A DNA stretch of 64,000 bases, taken from assembly GCF_900099825.1 (NCBI RefSeq), contig NZ_LT629693.1, positions 6,211,001-6,275,000 of the forward strand. Direction: 5' to 3'. Shown here in pieces: positions 9,078-17,349 of this stretch. The notes under the pieces were generated by a model that ran no database searches, was not told the DNA's origin, and saw nothing but the letters and a program-made list of their open reading frames with translations. A program made the position numbers and the translations under genes. Position 1 is the first letter of the stretch; every line of letters begins with the position of its first letter. The DNA is from Bradyrhizobium ottawaense. Lineage in GTDB: Bacteria; Pseudomonadota; Alphaproteobacteria; Rhizobiales; Xanthobacteraceae.

Positions 9078-9665
9078 TTTAAATACTCCGCAAGCGTTGA
9101 AATTTAATATGATAACCCAATTGTGAATAATTGTGTTGACTATGGAAGATATGTCAACTCATTTTTTTTCAACTTGAGAGGTCTCTCGGGGATCGTGGCA
9201 ACATAAAGCCGTTTCCTGACGCCTAGAGTAAGCGAAATTAACTTAGCCGCCTGGCCCTGGGAGGCGACCGCAAGATTTTTCACGATCGACGAGCTATCCC
9301 GCGTTCCATCTGTGCGCCGATGAGAGCCTCCGGGTGACGACCAACAGAGCAAGATGAGTTCGGTTGGGTCGGTGGTTCCAACACGGCGATGGCCAGGAAA
9401 CAACCCATCACCGTCGCTCGAATTGTTGCTTCAATTTCCTTGGCGGGCGTTCGTAAACGGTTGGCCCTCCAACCGATATTCGCCCCGACGTCGTCATCGA
9501 TTGGCCAAACGCTTTAACCGGCGCTCAAGTCGCTAACAAGTTGCCGTAGCCGGCATCCGAATTGGCTTCAGGCTCGGGTTGATTATCGATGAGGATATGG
9601 CAAGCTTGCGCAAGCACAAGGTCGTCATATCAAGTGTTAAAATAAATGCGGCGTGAGGAATTCCA
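9078..9665. other. Long intergenic stretch
   Basis: It contains the promoter side of PEP-CTERM gene 1 and the palindrome at 9135-9158. Short frames exist on both strands but none has a ribosome site together with protein-like composition. Confidence 0.45.
9135..9158. promoter_or_regulatory. Imperfect palindrome upstream of PEP-CTERM gene 1
   Basis: GTTGAC at 9135-9140 and GTCAAC at 9153-9158 form an inverted pair around a 12-bp centre, 58-81 bp upstream of the gene starting at 9077. GTTGAC also resembles a -35 box. It could be an operator or a promoter element; only symmetry supports it. Confidence 0.3.
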
Positions 9666-9872
9666 ATGTCGCGCATGATCTTGGTCCTATGTGTGTTCGC
9701 GATTGTTTGGATAGTGCTCGCAGTTGCAGCGTTTATCCTCGACATCGGTCGCACCGGATATACGATCTCAGATAACCGTAATCTCGCGTCGAAAATTCTC
9801 CGTTCTGATGAATTGCCAATCACTGGGTTAGCTTTCATCATTACCAGCGCTATTTTCTTTTGGTTCGGGTAG
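9666..9872 (+). CDS. Small membrane protein, two predicted TM helices
   Basis: A 68-residue protein. An N-terminal helix (MILVLCVFAIVWIVLAVAAFIL) and a C-terminal one (ITGLAFIITSAIFFWFG) flank a short polar loop with DIGRTGYTISDNRNLASK. The start follows gtgagg at proper spacing. No family was recognised. Topology and codon-like composition argue for a real gene rather than the longer opposite-strand frame covering it. Confidence 0.6.
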   Translation: MSRMILVLCVFAIVWIVLAVAAFILDIGRTGYTISDNRNLASKILRSDELPITGLAFIITSAIFFWFG

Positions 9873-10105
9873 CGCACCTGCGACGCGACTGAGCGGGGCG
9901 ATTGAAAAGCGCGGCGACTTATTTTCAGATGCGTTCTGGTTTTTGCTCGGCGGTACGCTGTCGACGGATCGGCGTGATTCCAGTCACCGCAAGAACCAAA
10001 CGGCCGGGAAGTTTTATAGCCGCACGACAGGTGGCGCGGATCAAATGGGATCGGGTCTGTCTCAAGCGTTTCATGAACCGACATGGCTGGTGCGGTCCTG
10101 AAGAA

Positions 10106-10127
10106 AGAGCCGCCCGATGGCGGCTCT
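10106..10127 (-). terminator. Rho-independent terminator of PEP-CTERM gene 2
   Basis: Nine-bp stem agagccgcc (10106-10114) / ggcggctct (10119-10127), followed on the minus strand by TTTCTT. It lies 22 bp beyond the stop at 10149. Confidence 0.85.
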
Positions 10128-10148
10128 CCCTCAGTCTTACAACGCGGA

Positions 10149-11141
10149 TCAGGCCGACATCAACGCCAGCTTTGATTTACGGCGATAGGTCATGTAGCCA
10201 ACACCAGCGAAGCCGATCAACAGCATGGCCCAGGTCGAGGCTTCGGGCACGGCCTGCGCGATGAACGCATCGGCGATTACGTGATGGGCCGCGGCGGTTG
10301 GGTGAATACCGTCCCAATACTCGTAGTTATTGCAATTGGTGCCAATGGGGGCGGCGCCGCAGGCATCCGTCACATTAGTCAATCCATACGCTGATGGATT
10401 GTTTGCGATCGACGTGCCGAGGTGAAAGATGTCAAAGATCGATACGCGGGTGTCGCCGGCGAGTATATTTGCAAGTGCCAGGTTCATGTCAGCTGCAAGC
10501 AAGGATGCCAACGCTGCTGCTCCCTGTGCTGCGACGGCGGGCGCAAGGCCGAGATTGGGCGTGTCCCAGACAATAATATGCTGAGCCCCGCCGACCTCGA
10601 GGGCGTTTACGATCGAGGCGATGTTGGCTGCAAACGAAAGCGCGGTCGCCTGAATCGTCGCCGTGCCTCCGACGATCGCGCCGAGCGCAGCTCGTGCGTC
10701 GTTGCCGCCGCCCTCGACCACATAGAGCGCAGTAGGCGAAGCCACGTGACCGGTTGAGGCGAGATAGATGCCGGCCTGCGTGATCAGATTGGGGCTTGGG
10801 CCGGGCCCCCCGGTGGTCGCACCGCCGAACGCGAAGTTGGTACCGCCTATGACTGAAGGCTGTAACGGAAGACCGAGCGCGGCGGCGACATCCGAAGCCC
10901 ACACCGGTCCATTGCTGAAATTTGCCGAGGGGGCGTAGGCTTGGCTGGGAATGTAAGTATTACCCGTTATGTTCGGCGCAGACGTGCCGCCCAGAAGCGC
11001 GGCGTTGCCACTGTCTGAAAGACTATCGCCGAACACCACCAATGAACTATAGGGACTAGCCGCGGCCGGCAGGATAGTAATCGCCGTGCCTAGGGCAGCG
11101 GCGAAAGCGCTCGCGCAAATAGCTCTAAAAAAAACTCGCAT
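10149..11141 (-). CDS. PEPxxWA-CTERM GDSL-family esterase/lipase
   Basis: A 330-residue secreted SGNH hydrolase. A signal peptide (about residues 1-28, ending LPAAASP) is followed by block I, VVFGDSLSDSG, with the nucleophile Ser40. The glycine/asparagine blocks follow (GGTNFAFGGA, VEGGGNDARAAL), and WDGIHPTAAAHH supplies the Asp and His of block V. The C-terminus is an exosortase signal, PEASTWAMLLIGFAGVGYMTYRR, with the second Pro of PEP replaced by Ala. It is probably a surface or periplasmic esterase whose anchoring depends on the exosortase. Start at ATG 11141 after GGGAG. Substrate is unknown; EPS acyl groups are one inference. Confidence 0.92.
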   Translation of the reverse strand: MRVFFRAICASAFAAALGTAITILPAAASPYSSLVVFGDSLSDSGNAALLGGTSAPNITGNTYIPSQAYAPSANFSNGPVWASDVAAALGLPLQPSVIGGTNFAFGGATTGGPGPSPNLITQAGIYLASTGHVASPTALYVVEGGGNDARAALGAIVGGTATIQATALSFAANIASIVNALEVGGAQHIIVWDTPNLGLAPAVAAQGAAALASLLAADMNLALANILAGDTRVSIFDIFHLGTSIANNPSAYGLTNVTDACGAAPIGTNCNNYEYWDGIHPTAAAHHVIADAFIAQAVPEASTWAMLLIGFAGVGYMTYRRKSKLALMSA

Positions 11142-11611
11142 ACGCAACTCCCTTCAAAACGGACCCACTTGAGCTGTGGGTACCGTCCGCTTATCCAAAC
11201 CTAACAAGCGCCCGCAGGCAATGGCCATTGCACCGCAATATCTAGTCAGCCTTCCGATCCACGAAAATCAGAATGGCTCACGGTCGCAAAGCGCCAAAGG
11301 ATTCGGTTCCGAAACAACCCAACTAGTCTCGTGTCGGCGGCGTCAGCGACCAAGGCGCCAGCGTTGGGAGGGATGCTTGTTAAATCGCTTAGGGGAGGGG
11401 AAAGACAACCGAATTTTTTCAGCGGATTACGGATGTGGCTCACGACAGCAGGGTCGGCAAAGATGACCCCTGCTTATCATTCAAAAGGATTCCGCTGACG
11501 CGTTATGCACGCCCCATGAGGGGCCCGAAGACATGAGGGCTCTTTGGACGTGATGGGATAGGCGCGTCCGATGCGGGTTTGGCTGAAGGAGTGGACTGGA
11601 TCGCGGACCGC
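11142..11611. other. Intergenic stretch
   Basis: It holds the upstream region of the GDSL gene. No supported gene, hairpin or repeat was found in the remainder. Confidence 0.45.
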
Positions 11612-11851
11612 CTATGGCCAGTCAATTGGCTGACCCGGTGTTTGATCTTGAAATCTCGATAGCGCGGCCTCGACGATGCTGATCTCATCCTCAAGATCAG
11701 CTGTAATCCGGTCCAGATTGAATCCAGAAGAAGCAGCGCTCATCCGATTCTCCATCAATAATCGCTTGCGATGCTCGCGTATTTCTTCCAGCGCCTTTCG
11801 GTTCTTGAGCGTCGAATAGCCTGCCACGATATGTTCAATCGCCTTGGTCAT
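11612..11851 (-). CDS. Small helical hypothetical protein
   Basis: A 79-residue, highly charged and probably all-helical protein (RKALEEIREHRKRLLMENRM, then ITADLEDEISIVEAALSRFQ). No cysteines, no signal and no family recognised. A GGAG lies upstream of the ATG at 11851. The coiled-coil-like composition suggests oligomerisation, which is inference only. Confidence 0.6.
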   Translation of the reverse strand: MTKAIEHIVAGYSTLKNRKALEEIREHRKRLLMENRMSAASSGFNLDRITADLEDEISIVEAALSRFQDQTPGQPIDWP

Positions 11852-12244
11852 AAAAATCTACTCCGGCCGACACTAGCCTAAACTCCATTGAACCGTTGCT
11901 TTTCGCAAAGCGCAATGGTGCTCAAGCGAATTAATTAGCCTTTAAGCGAAGAAAAGCCCGCCGGGTTGAGTCGGCGGGCTTCCTACGCATTACTCCCGCC
12001 AGCCTGAGGCTCGCGATTATTCAGATCATAGCAGGGCGGCGGTTAATGAACTCTCGCTGCAGCCGGGCTGCCTGTCGTGCCCTAGGAAGCCATGAAAACT
12101 TTGGTTCGGCACTTACGCCCGTCCTTGTCTGCAAGGTTGGGCGGGGCAGGGCTCTTAGGCACGCACAGCTTAAGCTTGGCTCGGCGGAGCGTCCTTCACG
12201 AAGAAGGCCCCCGGGCGCCGGCTCTAGTAACCGAAAATAGTGGG
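11852..12244. other. 3' region of PEP-CTERM gene 3
   Basis: Apart from the hairpin at 11954-11981, no gene is convincing. Frames on both strands here are proline/arginine-rich shadows. Confidence 0.4.
11954..11981 (-). terminator. Rho-independent terminator
   Basis: Ten-bp stem aagcccgccg (11954-11963) / cggcgggctt (11972-11981) followed on the minus strand by TTTTC. It is about 260 bp past the stop of PEP-CTERM gene 3 at 12245, so it ends either that transcript or an unseen small RNA. Confidence 0.75.
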
Positions 12245-12829
12245 TCAGGCGGCCATCAATGCTGCCCCTGATTTGCGGCGATAGGCCATGAAGCCGACGC
12301 CAGCGAAGCCGAGAAGCAGCATGGCCCACGTCGCGGGTTCGGGGACGGCAGCTACCTGCCACGTGCCGGCCGTGTCTGTGTTCACGTATGTTTCAGCTGA
12401 GTCACAGGTTCCTCTGAGCCCATAGTCCATGGTCGGAAAGCCAGCAGCGTTTCCGATCGTATAGATCAAAGGAGCATCGGCACCATTTCCGTTCAGGTAC
12501 AGAAACCAACTAGTGACCTGCCCCAGTTCGTTTAGTCTCAAATAATCAACCCAGCCGTCCAATGTCACGCCAGGCGTGTTGGACGACACGGATTCAAGTA
12601 ATTCGGTCGTCTTTGAATGGACGCTAAGCGAAAATGCGGTGATATCCGAAGAATAAAGGTAGTCGCCGGCAGCGCAGGGGCCGACGCAGTTTAACTCAGC
12701 CGTCGCAGTCACATAGCTTTCATTACCAAAGCTCGGAGTGCCGGTATAAGTGTAAGTCGCGGCGGAGGCATGTGTTGCCGATGCGCCGAACGCCAGCCCG
12801 ATAAACAACGACACTGATTTAATATTCAT
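12245..12829 (-). CDS. PEPxxWA-CTERM secreted protein 3
   Basis: A 194-residue exported protein. The signal peptide spans about residues 1-23 ([16 protein letters not shown]). The short beta-rich body has one possible disulfide pair in [13 protein letters not shown] and another Cys in [11 protein letters not shown]. The sorting signal is [23 protein letters not shown] plus KSGAALMAA. No enzymatic motif was recognised. Nucleotide identity with the 3' ends of the genes at 7782 and 14261 is very high over the sorting signal. Confidence 0.88.
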   Translation of the reverse strand: MNIKSVSLFIGLAFGASATHASAATYTYTGTPSFGNESYVTATAELNCVGPCAAGDYLYSSDITAFSLSVHSKTTELLESVSSNTPGVTLDGWVDYLRLNELGQVTSWFLYLNGNGADAPLIYTIGNAAGFPTMDYGLRGTCDSAETYVNTDTAGTWQVAAVPEPATWAMLLLGFAGVGFMAYRRKSGAALMAA

Positions 12830-13113
12830 TCGATTAACCCTTAATATGTATTATGTATTAACTGTTTTATTATATCGTACGTCAACCCGCAAAGTGCCGG
12901 TCGCGAGGCTCTTTCGCGTCTTGGTTAACGGCAGAATCCGTGAAGCGGTCCATTGGCCCTGCAAGACTATTCGGGGATCGTCCGATTGTGGTGCCGGGCG
13001 AATGAGGTGTTATTCTCGCCAGCTAACGTCAAGCGGAGGCAGTGTGCACCAGAGAAGCCCACGATGGTCGCCGTTAGCCCGTTGCGCGCGTTTCGATCCG
13101 GCCACCAACAAAA

Positions 13114-13131
13114 AGCCGCCCGAAGGCGGCT
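13114..13131 (-). terminator. Rho-independent terminator of PEP-CTERM gene 4
   Basis: Hairpin agccgcc (13114-13120) / ggcggct (13125-13131) with an A tract on the plus strand that is a T run in the direction of transcription. Located 27 bp past the stop at 13158. The rest of the 12830-13157 spacer holds nothing else I can support. Confidence 0.85.
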
Positions 13132-13157
13132 CTTCAACTTAATCCTTCTGACGCAAA

Positions 13158-13913
13158 TTACGCCGTCACTAGTGCTTGCTTCGACTTCCGGCGATAAGAC
13201 ATAAAACTAAGGCCAACGAAGCCGAGGAGCATCATCGCCCAGGTTGATACCTCGGGCACAGACCCCGCAATCGCTGAAAAGCTTTCAGGTCCGCCGTCGG
13301 CGTCGCCAAGCGTCGCTTCTAGCGCAATTCGGAAATTACCGAACCCGACTTGGTTGAAGACAGTGTTGTTCAGGTAGGTTTGCTCAGGCCCATCTACGTC
13401 AAATACGAACCCACCGTTGCCGTGACCATGATCATCAGGCAGGCCCAAGAAGTTCTGCTGTCCATCGATTGCGGCGATGACGGTGTTGCCATTGTAAAAC
13501 TTCAAGGTGATATCACGGACGTTAATGTGATTGTCGCTCTCATTCGGATTGAACAGGATCTGAACTTGCGATGCTCCTGACCAATGCAACGACGACAGGG
13601 TGGGGATGCCGAATTTCTGATTATCGCCGAACGGATTGACTTCCTGGCCACCTGCGTTGGTAATGCCATTGCTGTCGTGGACGTTTGCGCTGGCGATCGC
13701 ACCGCCCTTCGTTATAACTCCCCCCACTATGCTGACGACGCCGGACTCCACGCCATGGTCGGAGTTCTTCGCCTGCACCGTGAGAAGACTGTGAACATTT
13801 CCAAAGCCTAGCGCACCCACGTCTACGTGGCTGTCATAAACCAGGCTAGCGAATGCAGGCGAGCAAGAGAGCACAGAAAAGACGACTCCAGCCGCAATTA
13901 TATAACGGGCCAT
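13158..13913 (-). CDS. PEPxxWA-CTERM secreted protein 4
   Basis: A 251-residue exported protein. The signal peptide is MARYIIAAGVVFSVLSCSPAFA. The body is beta-rich with Asp/Asn-rich stretches (NPNESDNHINVRDITLKFYN, DDHGHGNGGFVFDVDG) that could bind calcium. The sorting signal is PEVSTWAMMLLGFVGLSFMSYRR, with Val in place of the second Pro. The start at 13913 gives a clean signal peptide; an upstream ATG at 13931 adds six charged residues. Function is unknown. Confidence 0.87.
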   Translation of the reverse strand: MARYIIAAGVVFSVLSCSPAFASLVYDSHVDVGALGFGNVHSLLTVQAKNSDHGVESGVVSIVGGVITKGGAIASANVHDSNGITNAGGQEVNPFGDNQKFGIPTLSSLHWSGASQVQILFNPNESDNHINVRDITLKFYNGNTVIAAIDGQQNFLGLPDDHGHGNGGFVFDVDGPEQTYLNNTVFNQVGFGNFRIALEATLGDADGGPESFSAIAGSVPEVSTWAMMLLGFVGLSFMSYRRKSKQALVTA

Positions 13914-14085
13914 CAAATCCTCGCAGAGCAATTAAAAAAGTGCCACCTTTTATAACGTTCATAGTTATCTTAATCAAGCCCTCGTTTCATGAGGTTCATT
14001 AAATGGGCGGCCGGCGGCGTATCGGTTAATTCAATAGCCCGGAATGGGTGGCCAAGACCTGTTCACTCATCAACGGATTTAAACT

Positions 14086-14190
14086 TTAGTGGGCAACCGC
14101 GTGGCATGTCTTGAACGTTGTCGCGCCGGACCATGTCGCCGCTGAATTTCAAATGCTGAAATAGCTCGGCCCGTTGCGCGTCGGGCGCTC
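14086..14190 (+). repeat. Degenerate, internally deleted copy of the gene at 19317
   Basis: gtgggcaaccg, then tggcatgtct, and later gctgaaatagctcg recur in the same order as in the 3' half of the small gene at 19317-19505 and its downstream flank. The middle of the coding region is missing and the frame is broken. In both places the remnant runs into an AGCCGCC/GGCGGCT terminator and then a minus-strand PEP-CTERM gene, so the whole block was probably duplicated. Confidence 0.6.
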
Positions 14191-14214
14191 AAAATGAATG
14201 AGGTCGACGAAAAA

Positions 14215-14232
14215 AGCCGCCCGTAGGCGGCT
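14215..14232 (-). terminator. Rho-independent terminator of PEP-CTERM gene 5
   Basis: Hairpin agccgcc (14215-14221) / ggcggct (14226-14232) preceded on the plus strand by six A, which is a U run for minus-strand transcription. It is 29 bp past the stop at 14261. Confidence 0.85.
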
Positions 14233-14260
14233 CTTCTTACCCAAACACGTGAATCCTGGA

Positions 14261-14905
14261 TCAGGCGGCCATCAATGCTGGCTTCGCCCTCCGATGATAG
14301 GTCATGAAGCCCATGCCAGCGAAGCCGAGGATTATCATGGCCCACGTAGACGGCTCGGGGACGGCCGTCACTAGCGTCGCCGATATTCCCGTCGTGTCGT
14401 AGTAGAACGGCCCACTTCCGCGCGGGTTGGGCACGTTGAAACTCACTTCAAAAAGCAACTGATCTCCAGCTGTCATTGATAGAGTGTTGCTAGCGAAAGA
14501 GGGTCCGGCGCCGAACCCGCCCACGTTGCCCAAAAACAATGAGACGCCATCAAGCAAGATTTGCACATTGGTATTCGTCGGACCGACAAAATCGAGACCG
14601 CCAAAACTTGCATTCAACGCATAAACGGCTGTGATCGGAGCAATAAAAGAATAATAGGCGATTTCGCCGTTTTGTCCGGGATGAAACGAGGCTTGCCCAG
14701 GAGCCCATTGAACGGTTCCCGCAGTCAACGTGGAGTTCGAAGTGTTTATCGCTACGCTGGGTGTCGTGTAGGTAGCCGTCTGCGTCAAGCTCGGATCGGT
14801 CCAATACTCCAGCGTGCCCGAGGTATTGAAGGTTGAAAATTGGGTCTGCGGGCCGGTCGGGGAGCCATTCGCGATATAGGTCATCGACCGTCGCGGCCAC
14901 GCCAT
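14261..14905 (-). pseudogene. PEPxxWA-CTERM protein 5, 5'-truncated
   Basis: The frame encodes about 210 residues ending in a good sorting signal ([32 protein letters not shown]). The body has beta-rich segments such as GQNGEIAYYSFIAPITAVYA and QILLDGVSLFLG. Unlike its relatives it has no signal peptide: the first residues are MAWPRRSMTYIANGSP and an in-frame stop lies just upstream. The 5' end coincides with the 3' end of the small zinc-ribbon gene 14881-15099. Deletion of the original promoter and signal sequence is the simplest reading, so the product is probably not exported. Confidence 0.7.
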
Positions 14906-15099
14906 TTTTGTTTTGTCAGGTTAACACGATGCCAGCCGGTGTAGTCGTAAACGCCAGACCACCGGTGAACCTCGCTCCTACACTCGCCGCAGTGAAAGTA
15001 TCCTGCAACAGCTTGGACAAACGCGGCCTGGTTGGCTTGGTAGAGTGATCCGCACCCGTTGCAGACAAATATGACTCTAGCCGCGTGAATACCGGTCAT
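14881..15099 (-). CDS. Small zinc-ribbon hypothetical protein
   Basis: A 72-residue protein with two knuckles, VCNGCGSLYQA and HCGECRSEVHRW, about 20 residues apart, then YDYTGWHRVNLTKQKWRGRD. A GAGG lies before the ATG at 15099. It overlaps the preceding gene (15077-15265) by 23 bp, consistent with a small operon. Its 3' end was probably fused to foreign sequence when the downstream PEP-CTERM gene lost its start. Role unknown; nucleic-acid or zinc binding is possible. Confidence 0.5.
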   Translation of the reverse strand: MTGIHAARVIFVCNGCGSLYQANQAAFVQAVAGYFHCGECRSEVHRWSGVYDYTGWHRVNLTKQKWRGRDGR

Positions 15100-15265
15100 T
15101 TTGGACCTCGGGCGTGACCTCGATGATCTCTGCGCATGGAACGCATCTGTAATAGTAGATCAAGGCAGAAGGCCGATCTTGGGCAGCTTCGTCGATCTTG
15201 GTATTCGGCAGCGATCCGCAGCAGCATAGGGGATGCGTGGCTAAAATGGCTTTAATTCTTTCCAA
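15077..15265 (-). CDS. Small cysteine-rich hypothetical protein
   Basis: A 62-residue frame with LCCCGSL and YYRCVPCAEIIEVTPE, again a two-knuckle zinc-ribbon arrangement. It starts with TTG and overlaps both neighbours (15241-15438 and 14881-15099), suggesting coupled translation. No family was recognised. Confidence 0.4.
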   Translation of the reverse strand: MERIKAILATHPLCCCGSLPNTKIDEAAQDRPSALIYYYRCVPCAEIIEVTPEVQNDRYSRG

Positions 15266-15438
15266 TCGAAGCCCGACGGTCCCGGATCACGGCCGTCGGA
15301 TGGACACAAACGCTGAGAAGGGCGGGGCTTGGAGGAAGCGCTTAATCTGAATTGAATTACGTTCGCGCGTGCGGGTTTGCGGTCTGCGGCCTTTGGTTTG
15401 ACAGGATCAACTGCCATCGTCCTACGACGTTTTGGCAT
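15241..15438 (-). CDS. Small basic hypothetical protein
   Basis: A 65-residue basic, proline-rich and probably disordered protein (MPKRRRTMAVDPVKPKAADR, then ASSKPRPSQRLCPSDGRDPG). It is first in a three-gene overlapping minus-strand set. Support comes mainly from the arrangement; it may not be expressed. Confidence 0.35.
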   Translation of the reverse strand: MPKRRRTMAVDPVKPKAADRKPARANVIQFRLSASSKPRPSQRLCPSDGRDPGPSGFDWKELKPF

Positions 15439-15513
15439 CTCAAATCCTCCGGCGAAAGTGCTTCACCTCATGGGGAAGTCGCGAAATAGAAAATTCAAAA
15501 TTGAACGCCCTAA

Positions 15514-16554
15514 GTGTGGTCTTTCAGGAGGTTGTCCATCTGGTCTGAACCGAGGAAGCTGAGGTTGCGAAGCTTCAGTGTTCCAAGGAGAGACCAGATA
15601 AACGTCCACAAGAATGCGCCTTTGACGCCCAAAGGTCGAGAGGCGATGGTGCGAAGCGTCGTCGAGGGCAGGCTGTGCCAAGCCGCCGCGGCTGACCTGT
15701 TCAACACGACACCGAAGACCGTCGCCAAATGGGTCAAGCGGTTCCGTGCAGAAGGTGTTGAAGGGTTGCGCGATCGCTCCTCCAGACCCCATTCATCGCC
15801 GAGCCAAACCCCGCCCGCCACATGCAAGGCCGTCGAGACGTTGCGCCGGCAGCGCCACACCGGCAAGCAGATCGCGGCTGAGGTCAAGGTATCGCCGGCC
15901 ACCGTCAGCCGCATCCTTCGCCGCTTGGGACTGAACCGGATACGGGATCTGGAGCCAGCCGAGCCGGAACGCCGCTATGAGCGCGAGAGCCCAGGCGAGA
16001 TCATTCACATCGATATCAAAAAGCTCGGGCGTTTCCAGCGTGTCGGGCACCGCATTACTGGCGATCCGAGTGGTCCGAACAAGAGCCGGGGCGCTGGCTG
16101 GGATTTCGTCCACGTCTGCATTGACGACCATTCCCGCGTCGCCTTCTCCCAAATCAAGCCCGACGAGACGGCGGACAGTGCTGTTCCCTTTCTCAAGGCC
16201 GCCGTGGCGTATTACAAAAGCCTCGGCGTCACCGTCACGCGCGTCATGACCGACAATGGGAGTTGCTACCAGTCCTTTGCCTTCCGCGACGCTTGCCGGG
16301 ACCTAGGCATCAAACACATCCGCACCAAGCCCTACACGCCGAGAACTAACGGCAAGGCCGAGCGCTTCATCCAGACCGCACTTCGGGAATGGGCTTACGC
16401 CAAAGCCTATCCAACATCAGATCGGCGCGCCCAAGAGCTGCCGATCTGGCTGCATCAATACAACTGGCACAGACCCCATGGTGGTATAGACTCACAAACG
16501 CCGATCAGCAGACTCGGTTTGTCCAAGGACAACCTCTTGAGGCTCCACACCTAA
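15514..16554 (+). CDS. IS481-family transposase
   Basis: An N-terminal helix-turn-helix (AAADLFNTTPKTVAKWVKRF, then VSPATVSRILRRLGLNR) precedes an rve/DDE catalytic core: HIDIKKLGRF carries the first Asp, MTDNGSCY the second, and TNGKAERFIQTALREW the Glu. The C-terminal YNWHRPHGGI is typical of the family. The frame is open from a GTG straddling the left end. The position where relatives start, before NVHKNAPLTPKG, carries ATA instead of ATG, so initiation may use GTG 15514, TTG 15622 or ATG 15646. Confidence 0.9.
   Translation: MWSFRRLSIWSEPRKLRLRSFSVPRRDQINVHKNAPLTPKGREAMVRSVVEGRLCQAAAADLFNTTPKTVAKWVKRFRAEGVEGLRDRSSRPHSSPSQTPPATCKAVETLRRQRHTGKQIAAEVKVSPATVSRILRRLGLNRIRDLEPAEPERRYERESPGEIIHIDIKKLGRFQRVGHRITGDPSGPNKSRGAGWDFVHVCIDDHSRVAFSQIKPDETADSAVPFLKAAVAYYKSLGVTVTRVMTDNGSCYQSFAFRDACRDLGIKHIRTKPYTPRTNGKAERFIQTALREWAYAKAYPTSDRRAQELPIWLHQYNWHRPHGGIDSQTPISRLGLSKDNLLRLHT
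15515..16549 (+). mobile_element. Complete IS481-family insertion sequence
   Basis: Imperfect 23-bp inverted repeats lie at 15515-15537 (starting tgtggtctttcagg) and 16527-16549. An exact 6-bp duplication, cctaag, flanks it at 15509-15514 and 16550-16555. One transposase gene fills it. The stop codon of that gene lies in the right-hand target duplication, outside the element, so the C-terminus depends on the insertion site. Confidence 0.88.
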
Positions 16555-16718
16555 GGCGCGTGTTGAATACAATCAGACTATCACTTTCAGTACGCCGGCC
16601 CGGACGGTTCGCAGTGGAGCCCATAGGACTGGGTCGGGGAAACGCCGAAAAGGTTCAACAACGGCAAGGGGATGACGAACTTAACAAAGGTCAGCGTCAC
16701 TAACCTCTCGTCACGAAC

Positions 16719-16755
16719 CTCTGACGCAAGCCTGCGGCCCACTGCACGTGTCGGA
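16719..16755 (+). repeat. 37-bp dispersed repeat, copy 2
   Basis: Matches 7556-7592 with one difference. It lies in the 285-bp gene-free stretch 16556-16840 next to the IS481 element; I see nothing else there. Confidence 0.6.
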
Positions 16756-16840
16756 CATGCCGACCGGCGGTGTCCTGCATCGTCCGTCGCGGTCGATGGC
16801 GTCGAGACTAAGCTGCGCATGCGGATCTGCGTCGTTTTGC

Positions 16841-17140
16841 TTAGGGGAGCCCGACCGCGTCCAGTGTGACCAAGTAAACCATGAAAATATCGTCAGAGAC
16901 TTCCATCTTTGGCGACGCTTCCCGGTACTTAGCTCCCTCCGCCTCATTGGCAATGCGAGCCTTTAACTTCGCGCCGATTTTGTAAACCGGTTCGCCATTC
17001 GACGAGAGGGCGTTCAGATCAGATCGAAACCACTCCTCGTGGCAAAGCTCGGATGCTTCCCGGAGTTGCCGGGCCTCAAAGGAAACCGTTGGCCTGCCGG
17101 CGACCTCGATGGTGAAAATCAGTCCCAATGGGTTGGGCAT
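16841..17140 (-). CDS. Hypothetical protein
   Basis: A 99-residue soluble protein with no recognised domain. It has alternating strands and a central helix (FEARQLREASELCHEEWFRSDL) and an acidic C-terminus (EVSDDIFMVYLVTLDAVGLP). Its ATG overlaps the stop of the gene before it (TAATG), indicating co-translation with the HTH-like protein at 17140-17349. Confidence 0.6.
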   Translation of the reverse strand: MPNPLGLIFTIEVAGRPTVSFEARQLREASELCHEEWFRSDLNALSSNGEPVYKIGAKLKARIANEAEGAKYREASPKMEVSDDIFMVYLVTLDAVGLP

Positions 17141-17349
17141 TATTTGCCTTTCGCCTTCAGCCCCCGCATCGACACATATTTTCCTGATTGCGCATCAATC
17201 GTAATCCCCAATTTTAACGCCATTTTTCGGACGGAATCTGGCTTTCGTCCGGTGCGTTTTACTATCTCCTCAAACGATTTCGATGACTTGGAAACTTCCA
17301 TTAATCGACGCTGCTCCGCAAAAGACCACCGCTTAAGCATCGCCTTCAC
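17140..17349 (-). CDS. Small HTH-like protein
   Basis: A 69-residue basic protein. SFAEQRRLMEVSKSSKSFEE, then RTGRKPDSVRKMALKLGI, has the pattern of a tri-helical Myb/SANT-like or homeodomain-like DNA-binding unit. It is followed without gap by the hypothetical gene ending at 16841. Family assignment is by pattern only. Confidence 0.55.
   Translation of the reverse strand: MKAMLKRWSFAEQRRLMEVSKSSKSFEEIVKRTGRKPDSVRKMALKLGITIDAQSGKYVSMRGLKAKGK

Noticed and set aside
9533..10084. 183-residue minus-strand frame
   Set aside because: Low-complexity composition rich in Thr, Arg and Ile; the plus-strand 68-residue frame inside it has two clear membrane helices and a ribosome site.
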